This document shows, in pieces, positions 1 through 5,294 of a DNA stretch of 5,294 nucleotides. The DNA comes from Campylobacterota bacterium (GTDB taxonomy: Bacteria > Campylobacterota > Campylobacteria > Campylobacterales > JALSKU01). Under the pieces are notes generated by a model. It was not told where the DNA came from. It saw only the letters and a program-made list of their open reading frames with translations, and searched no databases. The stretch lies in NCBI GenBank assembly GCA_013153915.1, contig JAADDL010000104.1, positions 1 through 5,294 on the forward strand, read 5' to 3'. The position numbers were made by a program, and so were the translations under genes. Position 1 is the first letter of the stretch, and each line of letters begins with the position of its first letter.

Positions 1-90
1 TGTCATCCTGGTGGATACCGCGGGCTTCAAACCCGTCGTTCGTACCGGTGTCGGTTACGAAGGGAGGTTCGATTCCTTCACCCTCTCGCC
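1..90 (+). tRNA. selC: Selenocysteine tRNA (tRNA-Sec, anticodon TCA), 5' end cut by the window edge
   Basis: This tRNA reads UGA codons as selenocysteine with SelB, after seryl-tRNA synthetase and SelA have charged and converted it. The anticodon stem 20-24/32-36 closes a seven-base loop CTTCAAA with anticodon TCA at 27-29, the same loop as E. coli selC. The D arm is a 4-bp stem (5-8/13-16) with a tiny TGGT loop. A very long variable arm (39-47/52-61) has nine pairs, one bulged T at 55 and a GTGT loop. The T arm is 63-67/75-79 with loop TTCGATT. The 3' acceptor strand is about 80-87, giving the 8+5 acceptor/T arrangement typical of bacterial tRNA-Sec, with G88 as discriminator. The next bases read CCG, not CCA, so the CCA end is probably completed after transcription. 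The 5' acceptor strand (about 8 bases) lies outside the window. The exact 3' end is uncertain by a few bases. Confidence 0.9.
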
Positions 91-126
91 GACAAAAATA
101 TCGCTTACAACTTTTTGCCGAAAATA

Positions 127-135
127 TGATATAAT
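127..135 (+). promoter_or_regulatory. Extended -10 promoter of the DUF3597 gene
   Basis: The sequence TGA-TATAAT at 127-135 is a perfect extended -10 element (TGn plus a consensus -10 hexamer), set in very AT-rich DNA (121-150). No convincing -35 box lies at 17 bases; TTACAA at 105-110 is 19 bases away and only partly matches. Promoters lacking a clear -35 box but with a strong -10 are common in Campylobacterota. Transcription would start near 142, leaving a leader of about 20 bases before the AAAGGAG ribosome binding site (151-157) and the ATG at 163. Confidence 0.65.
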
Positions 136-162
136 TATATAAATACATTAAAAGGAGATTGA

Positions 163-621
163 ATGGGATTGTTTAGTTCTATTTTAAGCAAACTTGGTTT
201 CGGAGATAAGGCAAACGAAGAGAACGCTCAGCCTGTAGAGGTCGTCGCTTCGGCAAAAGAGGAGATCGACCAAGCCAACGAGGCAATCGAGCAAGCTACT
301 CAAGAAGAGACTCCGGCACCCGAAGCGGTAGTAGTAGAAGAGACCGTTGTCGCGGAGATACCGGTCGTAGACGTGATGAAACATCTCGAAGAGTTATCGG
401 AGAAAAATCCGGGGCTAAATTGGAAAACTTCTATCGTTGATTTGCTAAAACTATTGGGTATAGAGAGCTCATACTCTTTTAGAAAAGAGTTGGCTCAAGA
501 GTTAGGGTGTCCCGATGATTTGATGGCGGAATCCGCTAAGATGAATGTATGGTTGCATAAGACGGTATTGAAAAAGATTGCCGAAAACGGCGGAAATATA
601 CCTCAAGATTTATTAGACTAA
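163..621 (+). CDS. DUF3597 domain protein of unknown function
   Basis: A 152-residue, probably cytoplasmic protein. The ATG at 163 follows AAAGGAG (151-157) by five bases, which fixes the start. Three parts are visible. Residues 1-14 (MGLFSSILSKLGFG) form a short amphipathic, hydrophobic segment. Residues about 17-65 are a low-complexity Glu/Ala/Gln/Val-rich acidic linker. Residues about 66-152 form a compact helical domain with the DUF3597 hallmarks: NWKTSIVDLLKLLGI (86-100), the FRKELAQELG stretch (106-115) and MNVWLHKTVLKKIAENGG (127-144). The hydrophobic start and the conserved C-terminal domain match my recollection of family members. No catalytic motif, cleavable signal peptide or transmembrane helix is apparent. 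The gene has its own promoter and terminator, so it is probably a single-gene unit, not part of either neighbour. I recognise the family but know of no established function for it. Confidence 0.88.
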   Translation: MGLFSSILSKLGFGDKANEENAQPVEVVASAKEEIDQANEAIEQATQEETPAPEAVVVEETVVAEIPVVDVMKHLEELSEKNPGLNWKTSIVDLLKLLGIESSYSFRKELAQELGCPDDLMAESAKMNVWLHKTVLKKIAENGGNIPQDLLD

Positions 622-625
622 TTTT

Positions 626-667
626 TTGCCGTAGTTTTCACTACGGCAATCCTTCTTTTCTTTTCTT
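626..667 (+). terminator. Intrinsic terminator after the DUF3597 gene
   Basis: A hairpin starts five bases after the stop codon: stem 626-635 pairs with 640-649 (ten pairs, core GCCGTAG/CTACGGC) around a TTTC loop. It is followed by a T-rich but interrupted tract (650-667, T with scattered C). The stem is strong; the broken T-tract makes it less certain as an efficient terminator. On the minus strand the hairpin is followed by A residues, so it should act on plus-strand transcripts only. Confidence 0.7.
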
Positions 668-734
668 ATCTATTCTATCGCTCGATTTTATATGATTTTA
701 TTTTTATGGATTTCTCTCTTTCTGTCATAAAGTG

Positions 735-756
735 TAAAGTGTCGCTTGACACTTTA
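735..756. promoter_or_regulatory. Inverted-repeat operator overlapping the -35 box of the regulator-acyltransferase operon
   Basis: TAAAGTGTC (735-743) and GACACTTTA (748-756) are perfect 9-base inverted arms around the 4-base spacer GCTT. The left arm is preceded by a tandem extra half-site: AAAGTGT occurs at 729-735 and again at 736-742. The right arm overlaps the -35 box TTGACA (746-751). This is a good candidate binding site for a dimeric regulator, most simply the MerR-type protein encoded 42 bases downstream. Binding here would cover the -35 box. Which protein binds it is inference. Confidence 0.72.
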
Positions 757-774
757 GATAAAATGTGTTACAAT
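746..774 (+). promoter_or_regulatory. Sigma-70 promoter of the MerR-fusion acyltransferase operon
   Basis: A consensus -35 box TTGACA (746-751) is separated by exactly 17 bases from TACAAT (769-774), which is extended by TG at 766-767. Transcription would begin near 781, giving a leader of about 17 bases before the ATG at 798. This is an unusually good promoter for the AT-rich background. The inverted repeat over its -35 box suggests repression. The 17-base spacer is not the lengthened 19-20 base spacer on which classical MerR activators act. Confidence 0.78.
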
Positions 775-797
775 TTCAAAAAAACATAGGAGATACG

Positions 798-1451
798 ATG
801 CCTTATAAGATGAAAGAGTTGACAAAGTTGAGCAACGAAAGCAAATCCACCATATTGTACTATGTAAAAGAGGGGCTTTTGCCCGAACCCGAAAAACCAA
901 AGCCAAATGTCCATCTATACGACGATAATTCCATAAGAATAATCAAATTTATAAAATATTTGCAAAAGAATTTTTCATACTCCATATCTCAAATAAAAAA
1001 GATCTTCCAAAACAACAACTTTAGCTTCGACGACTCCTTTGACTCCATACTAGATGCCGTCATAGCGATACATGGGGAAAGTGAACAAAGATACACAAAA
1101 GAAGATATGGCAAAAGAGTTAGATATAAAATCCGCTCAAATAGACGAATTTATATCAAAAGGTTATTTGATAGAAAAAGAGAGTTACTCAAAAAAAGATA
1201 TTGACGCTTTAAGGGTGCTTGTAAACGCAAAAAAAGAGGGGTTAGACTTTAAACTCTTCGACCAATATGTAAAAAGCGCAAAAACCCTTGCGGAGTGCGA
1301 AAACGATATAGGGTATAAATTTTTAGAGGACGATTCGACATCTCACAATAAAAGATATGAACTACTTTTTGACATCATCCTAAACTACAAACCTTACATA
1401 CTAAACAGCTACACGATAAAATGCCACAAAGAAAGGATAAAAAATGGATAA
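798..1451 (+). CDS. MerR-family transcriptional regulator with a probable second MerR-like DNA-binding half
   Basis: A 217-residue cytoplasmic DNA-binding protein. The start is the ATG at 798, preceded by AGGAG (788-792) with a five-base gap; an in-frame GTG at 765 lies inside the promoter and is unlikely. Residues 1-71 are a clear MerR winged helix: the helix-turn-helix with STILYYVKEGLLPEP (17-31), a wing ending in HLYDD (39-43), then IIKFIKYLQKNFSYSISQIKKIF (48-70). Residues about 99-165 look like a second, diverged copy (YTKEDMAKELDI, then IDEFISKGYLIE, then YSKKDIDALRVL and KEGLDFKLFDQYV). No metal-binding cysteine pair or drug-binding GyrI-type domain is seen, and the C-terminal 50 residues match nothing I recognise. 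It overlaps the acyltransferase fusion gene by eight bases, indicating translational coupling, and it probably autoregulates through the inverted repeat at 735-756. Its ligand is unknown; a membrane-lipid or acyl signal would fit the neighbour but is inference. Confidence 0.85.
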   Translation: MPYKMKELTKLSNESKSTILYYVKEGLLPEPEKPKPNVHLYDDNSIRIIKFIKYLQKNFSYSISQIKKIFQNNNFSFDDSFDSILDAVIAIHGESEQRYTKEDMAKELDIKSAQIDEFISKGYLIEKESYSKKDIDALRVLVNAKKEGLDFKLFDQYVKSAKTLAECENDIGYKFLEDDSTSHNKRYELLFDIILNYKPYILNSYTIKCHKERIKNG

Positions 1452-4400
1452 GTTATTTAAAATAAAAGGTTTTGGCATATATATTATCATAGTATTTTTA
1501 AACGCTATGACCGACCTCGGGCATAAGATAGTGCTACAAAATACTATCTTTAAAAGTTATGAAGGTAGCGAGCTAATAGTGCTAACCGCTCTTGTAAACG
1601 CTCTTATATTGCTCCCTTTTATCTTTTTATTTTCACCAAGCGGCTATATAAGCGATAAATATCCTAAAACAAAAGTCATAAAGATATCGAGTTTGTTAGC
1701 GATATTCATAACCGTTTGTATACTGTTTAGTTACTATTTCGGTCTTTTTAAGATAGCCTTTGCGTTGACATTTATACTTGCCGCACAAAGCGCCATCTAC
1801 TCTCCCGCAAAATACGGACTTATCAAAGAGATGGTGGGAGGTGAAAATATCGCAAGCGCAAACGCCATAGTCCAAAGCGTAACCATCATATCCATACTAT
1901 TGGGCGCCGTAGTATACTCCATATTTTTTGAATATTTGGTTTCGGATGTAAGTTCGGCGGGAAAAATACTCATGCAGGTTACCCCTTTGGCGTTTTTGCT
2001 TATAGGGGCAAGCGTCATCGAGTTTTTGCTAGCTTGTTCTTTGGATAAAAAATTATCCGCAAAGAGAGTCGAAACGAAAGATTTTGATAAAAAACTCTAT
2101 TTCAATCTAACATATTTAAAGAAAAACATAAAGCATATCAAAAAAAGCAAGATTGTTTGGGAAAGCATTATAGGATTGAGTCTGCTTTGGGGAGTTTCTC
2201 AAGTAGTCGTTGCGATATTCGGAGAGTATCTAAAAAGTTCTCTCGGTATACTAAATACCGTCGTGGCACAAGGGCTTTTAACTCTTAGCGGAGTAGGCAT
2301 GATAATAGGCTCGCTGTTTGCGGGAAAAGTGAGTAAGAATTTTATAGAGATAGGTATCATTCCCATAGGAGTTTTCGGACTAAGCGTCACTTTATTTATC
2401 TTGCCCGCTACTCATAGTCTTGAATTGATGGGATTTATCCTCTTTGCTTTCGGCTTTTTTGCGGGACTCATCATAGTCCCTCTAAACTCCTTGATACAGT
2501 TTTTCACGCCCAAAGAGGAGTTGGGTATCGTGCTTGCGGGCAATAACTTCATGCAAAATGTCTTTATGTTCTTTTTCTTGGTTATTACCGCACTCTTTGG
2601 ATACTTCAACCTCTCATCCGTCACGCTGTTTTACCTAATAGCCATAGTCTCGACGATAGGTTTCATATACACTATCATCACGATGACACATTCATTCGTA
2701 AGATATATCATAAGGATGATAGTTAGGATGAGATATAGAGTAGATGTCTTTGGCATAGAAAATGTCCAAACCGAAAAAGGTGTTTTGCTACTTGGCAATC
2801 ACATATCGTTTTTGGACTGGGCGATGCTTCAAATAGCCTATCCGAAACAGATAAGATTTGTTATGGATAGAACATTTTACAACAAATGGTATCTAAAACC
2901 TTTTTTAAAATTCGCAAAAGTAATACCCATATCAAGCAGAGGTAGCAAAGGTGCTTTAAGCGAAGTCGCAAAAGCTTTGAACAACGGTGAAACGGTAGCG
3001 ATATTTCCCGAGGGGCATATAAGTAGAAACGGACACCTTGACGAATTTAGGAACGGTTTTGAAAGAGCCGCTAAAGATGTGGAAGAAAATGCCGCCGTGA
3101 TAGTGCCGTTTTATTTAAGAGGATTGTGGGAAGATAACTTTTCATACGCATCCAAAAAATTAAAAAACAGTAGCACAAAAGAGATATCGGTTAGTTTCTC
3201 AAAACCCATGTCGATACATAGCACCGCCTCAGAAGTGAAAAAAGCGGTATTTGAACTCTCCATAACCGCTTGGCAAAAATATTCCGAACAGTTAAGCCCT
3301 ATAGCGGACACTTGGATAGAGAATATGGAAAACAATACGGCAAAATTAGCCGTAGCCGACAGCACGGGAGCGGAACTTAGCAAAACAAGATTCGCTACAG
3401 GCGTATTTTTGTTTTCTAAAAAGTTAAAGCCTCTACTTAAAGAGCAAAATATAGGTATCATTCTTCCTTCCACTTCGGCGGGACTGATAGCGAATATGTC
3501 CGTGTTGGCACTCGGAAAAACTATCGTCAACCTAAACTACTCTTCGGGAATACCGAGCCTAAAATACGCAACAAACCTTGCGGATATCAAAACCGTTATC
3601 ACTTCAAAACAGTTCATCACAAAACTAAAGGCAAAAGGATTTGATATAAGCGAGATATTAAACGAGCTTAATGTTATCTATATGGAGGATATCAAATCCG
3701 AAATCACAAAACTTCAATCCCTCATAACCTTGATAGGCGCAAAACTATTGCCGATTTGGATGTTGAAATTATTATATATCAAAAGCGTAGATATCAAGGA
3801 TACGGCGGCTATTTTATTTAGTAGCGGAAGCGAAGGTACTCCAAAAGGCATAGAGTTAACCCACCAAAATATTATGGGTAATATAAAACAGATAATGACT
3901 CTTATAAATCCCACCGATGATGATGTTATACTAGGCACATTGCCGATGTTTCATAGTTTCGGCTTGACCGTTACCTCCTTGGCTCCTCTTGTCGAAGATA
4001 TATGCGTCGCTTGCCATCCCGACCCGACGGACGGATACGGAGTCGCAAAACTTTGCGCCAAATACGAAGCGACCCTGATGTTCGGTACGGCAACATTTTA
4101 TAGACTATACACAAGAAACAGAAAGATAAAACCTCTTATGTTTAAAAGCTTAAAAATGGTTGTGGCGGGAGCCGAAAAATTGCCCGAAAGTACTAGAAAA
4201 GATTTTAAAGCCAAATACGGACTTGACATATATGAGGGCTACGGAGCGACGGAGACCACGCCCGTAGCTAGCGTGAATGTTCCCGATATCCTGATGGTTG
4301 ACGACGGATACAGAGTGCAAGTCGGATGCAAACCCGGCACAGTCGGCACGGCGGTACCGGGAAGTAGTTTTAAGATAGTAGACCCCGAAACATTTGAAGA

Positions 4401-4902
4401 GTTACCGACCGAAGAAGCGGGTATGATACTTATAGGCGGAACGCAAATCATGAAAGGTTATCTCAAAAATCCTCAAAAAACAAAAGAGGTGATAAAAGAG
4501 ATGGACGGCATCAGATGGTACATAACGGGCGACAAAGGAAAGCTCGATAAAGACGGATTTTTAACTATCTTGGATAGATATAGCAGGTTTGCGAAACTCG
4601 GAGGAGAGATGGTTAGCTTGGGACTTGTCGAAGAGGAGATATCAAAACTTGTCGATGAAAACTCCCTTATAGCCGTCACTTCGGTGCCTGATGAGAAAAA
4701 AGGAGAAAAACTGATACTTCTTTTGGAAGGAGATATGCAAATAGAAGAGTTAAAACAAAAGATAAAAGAGTTGGATATAAATCCTCTATTTGTACCGAGC
4801 AAATTTTATAAAGTAGAAGAGATACCAAAACTCGGTAGCGGAAAAATAGACCTAAAAGGTCTAAAAAAGTTGGCTTTAGAAATCATCGAACAAGAAAGAT
4901 AA
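1444..4902 (+). CDS. Three-domain phospholipid repair protein: LplT-type MFS lysophospholipid transporter, PlsC acyltransferase and acyl-ACP synthetase (LplT-Aas fusion)
   Basis: An inner-membrane protein of 1152 residues. The ATG at 1444 lies inside the end of the regulator gene, six bases after AAAGGA (1432-1437). Residues 1 to about 415 form an MFS transporter with roughly 12 hydrophobic segments, MFS motif A as GYISDKYPK (67-75), and the LplT-like YSPAKYGLIKEMV (119-131). A basic linker (418-432) leads into a PlsC domain (about 433-620): NHISFLD (452-458, catalytic H453 and D458), FPEGHISRNG (521-530) and IVPFYLRG (553-560). Residues about 635-1152 form an adenylate-forming domain: SSGSEGTPKG (793-802), PMFHSFG (834-840), GYGATETTP (932-940), YITGD (1026-1030), DR (1044-1045), and GSGK with the expected catalytic K1134. 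In E. coli, separate LplT and Aas proteins flip lysophosphatidylethanolamine inward and re-acylate it using acyl-ACP; here all the steps are in one chain with every key residue kept. The exact substrate is inferred from family. Fusions of this kind are known in bacteria. Confidence 0.92.
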   Translation: MDKLFKIKGFGIYIIIVFLNAMTDLGHKIVLQNTIFKSYEGSELIVLTALVNALILLPFIFLFSPSGYISDKYPKTKVIKISSLLAIFITVCILFSYYFGLFKIAFALTFILAAQSAIYSPAKYGLIKEMVGGENIASANAIVQSVTIISILLGAVVYSIFFEYLVSDVSSAGKILMQVTPLAFLLIGASVIEFLLACSLDKKLSAKRVETKDFDKKLYFNLTYLKKNIKHIKKSKIVWESIIGLSLLWGVSQVVVAIFGEYLKSSLGILNTVVAQGLLTLSGVGMIIGSLFAGKVSKNFIEIGIIPIGVFGLSVTLFILPATHSLELMGFILFAFGFFAGLIIVPLNSLIQFFTPKEELGIVLAGNNFMQNVFMFFFLVITALFGYFNLSSVTLFYLIAIVSTIGFIYTIITMTHSFVRYIIRMIVRMRYRVDVFGIENVQTEKGVLLLGNHISFLDWAMLQIAYPKQIRFVMDRTFYNKWYLKPFLKFAKVIPISSRGSKGALSEVAKALNNGETVAIFPEGHISRNGHLDEFRNGFERAAKDVEENAAVIVPFYLRGLWEDNFSYASKKLKNSSTKEISVSFSKPMSIHSTASEVKKAVFELSITAWQKYSEQLSPIADTWIENMENNTAKLAVADSTGAELSKTRFATGVFLFSKKLKPLLKEQNIGIILPSTSAGLIANMSVLALGKTIVNLNYSSGIPSLKYATNLADIKTVITSKQFITKLKAKGFDISEILNELNVIYMEDIKSEITKLQSLITLIGAKLLPIWMLKLLYIKSVDIKDTAAILFSSGSEGTPKGIELTHQNIMGNIKQIMTLINPTDDDVILGTLPMFHSFGLTVTSLAPLVEDICVACHPDPTDGYGVAKLCAKYEATLMFGTATFYRLYTRNRKIKPLMFKSLKMVVAGAEKLPESTRKDFKAKYGLDIYEGYGATETTPVASVNVPDILMVDDGYRVQVGCKPGTVGTAVPGSSFKIVDPETFEELPTEEAGMILIGGTQIMKGYLKNPQKTKEVIKEMDGIRWYITGDKGKLDKDGFLTILDRYSRFAKLGGEMVSLGLVEEEISKLVDENSLIAVTSVPDEKKGEKLILLLEGDMQIEELKQKIKELDINPLFVPSKFYKVEEIPKLGSGKIDLKGLKKLALEIIEQER

Positions 4903-4908
4903 GCCAAA

Positions 4909-4945
4909 CCGATATCGTCTGCGGACGGTATCGGGTTTTTATTTT
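4909..4945 (+). terminator. Strong intrinsic terminator at the convergent gene junction
   Basis: An 11-bp stem (4909-4919 with 4924-4934, one G-T pair, core CCGATATCGTC) closes a TGCG loop and is followed by TTTTT-A-TTTT (4936-4945). It begins seven bases after the stop codon of the fusion gene. The T-tract contains the stop codon of the opposing permease gene (4939-4941), so both transcripts share this DNA. Read on the minus strand the hairpin is followed only by TTTGGCTT, so it should terminate that strand less efficiently. Confidence 0.92.
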
Positions 4946-5294
4946 AGTCTATTGTTTATATATCTAGCCGTCAAAAATATCGCTATAGAGACGACTATCA
5001 TACTTGCCGCCACAGGGGCTGAGTAGTTTAGTCCGAAGTTGTTAAATCTATCGTATATCAAAACCGGTGCGACCATAGGGTGGTAAGCTATGATAACAAC
5101 GGCTCCAAACTCTCCTAAAGCTCTGCTCCACATCATCAAAGCGCCGTTTATGATGTCGTTTCTGGCGTTTGGCAAAACTATACTAAAAAATGCGCTCATT
5201 CTACTCGCACCAAGGGTTCTTGCGACCTTTTCATACCTAACATCGACCTTTTTAAACCCCTCTTTTGCTCCGTTTATCAAAAAGGGTGCGGACA
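4939..5294 (-). CDS. WtpB/ModB-type tungstate or molybdate ABC transporter permease, C-terminal part (cut by the window edge)
   Basis: This is the C-terminal 117 residues of an inner-membrane ABC importer permease. The frame stays open to the right edge, reading S-A-P-F before the TTG at 5280, so that TTG is an internal leucine and not the start. The cytoplasmic EAA loop that contacts the ATPase is present: EKVARTLGASRMSAFFSIVLP with the conserved G (visible residues 21-41, G28). It is followed by WSRALGEFGAVVIIAYHP and APVLIYDRF, features I associate with the tungstate/molybdate permeases (WtpB, and less closely ModB), and by a final hydrophobic helix ending in ARYINNRLK. Complete family members are usually about 220-260 residues, so roughly half the gene is missing here. 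The binding protein and ATPase genes would be expected nearby, upstream on the minus strand. WtpB is preferred over ModB, but the oxyanion cannot be settled from this fragment. Confidence 0.85.
   Translation of the reverse strand, partial: SAPFLINGAKEGFKKVDVRYEKVARTLGASRMSAFFSIVLPNARNDIINGALMMWSRALGEFGAVVIIAYHPMVAPVLIYDRFNNFGLNYSAPVAASMIVVSIAIFLTARYINNRLK

Noticed and set aside
90..120. Weak hairpin (CAAAAA 93-98 with TTTTTG 112-117) as a terminator for selC
   Set aside because: The stem is almost all A-T with a long loop and no following T-tract, and it runs into the next promoter; it is not a convincing terminator.
1..160. selC as an integration site for a genomic island
   Set aside because: selC is a known island target in enterobacteria, but I see no repeated copy of the tRNA 3' end, no integrase gene and no phage-like or compositionally odd genes here.
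184..384. 66-codon minus-strand open frame opposite the DUF3597 gene
   Set aside because: It is a shadow of the Glu/Ala/Val-rich linker; there is no supporting start context and no recognisable protein.
765..797. In-frame GTG at 765 that would add 11 residues to the MerR regulator
   Set aside because: It lies within the promoter (the -10 box is 769-774, upstream of the expected transcript start) and has no ribosome binding site. The ATG at 798 has AGGAG at good spacing and begins right at the MerR domain.
3111..3530. 139-codon open frame on the minus strand, and similar minus-strand frames at 1797-2018, 2199-2390, 2412-2624, 3714-3938, 4239-4451 and 4473-4802
   Set aside because: All lie opposite the acyltransferase fusion, whose domains and motifs are continuous through these regions. 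The minus-strand translations are low-complexity and resemble no family I know.
5278..5280. TTG at 5280 as the true start of the minus-strand permease
   Set aside because: The frame continues open to the window edge with family-like residues, and the protein would lack most of its membrane helices. It is a truncated gene, not a short one.
1..5294. A CRISPR array, insertion sequence, toxin-antitoxin pair or defence system
   Set aside because: No regularly spaced repeats, transposase-like or nuclease-like proteins, or paired small genes are visible on either strand; the DNA is accounted for by ordinary chromosomal genes and short regulatory spacers.

Overview
The window is AT-rich and gene-dense, with short spacers, AAAGGAG-like ribosome binding sites and AT-rich extended -10 promoters. 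Together with the protein families present (an LplT-acyltransferase-acyl-ACP synthetase fusion, a DUF3597 protein and a WtpB-like tungstate/molybdate permease beside a selenocysteine tRNA), this suggests a chromosomal segment of a Campylobacterota (epsilonproteobacterial) organism of the Sulfurimonas/Sulfurovum kind. That assignment is inference from style and gene content; no marker gene proves it.

Layout: (1) Positions 1-90 hold the 3' nine-tenths of selC, the selenocysteine tRNA (anticodon TCA), whose 5' acceptor strand lies outside the window. (2) Positions 127-667 form a single-gene unit: an extended -10 promoter, a 152-residue DUF3597 protein of unknown function, and a hairpin terminator. 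(3) Positions 729-4935 form a two-gene operon. It opens with a near-consensus sigma-70 promoter whose -35 box is embedded in a perfect 9+9 inverted repeat. The first gene is a MerR-family regulator with a probable second, MerR-like DNA-binding half. It overlaps by 8 bases an 1152-residue fusion of an LplT-type lysophospholipid transporter, a PlsC-type acyltransferase and an acyl-ACP synthetase. A strong intrinsic terminator closes the operon. (4) From 4939 to the right edge, on the minus strand, is the C-terminal part of a WtpB/ModB-type ABC permease, convergent with the operon and sharing its terminator region.

How the parts work together: the fusion protein probably flips lysophospholipid (lyso-PE in the E. 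coli LplT/Aas system) inward across the inner membrane and re-acylates it with acyl-ACP made by its own C-terminal domain, so transport, ligation and transfer sit in one chain. The MerR-type protein ahead of it is the obvious candidate for controlling its own operon through the inverted repeat. The Sec tRNA and the tungstate/molybdate permease are both things a selenocysteine-containing, W/Mo-dependent formate dehydrogenase would need, but no such enzyme is in the window and the link is only circumstantial. I found no CRISPR array, insertion sequence, phage gene or toxin-antitoxin pair. The most worthwhile signals are the operator/promoter arrangement and the tandem-domain MerR regulator paired with the phospholipid-repair fusion.
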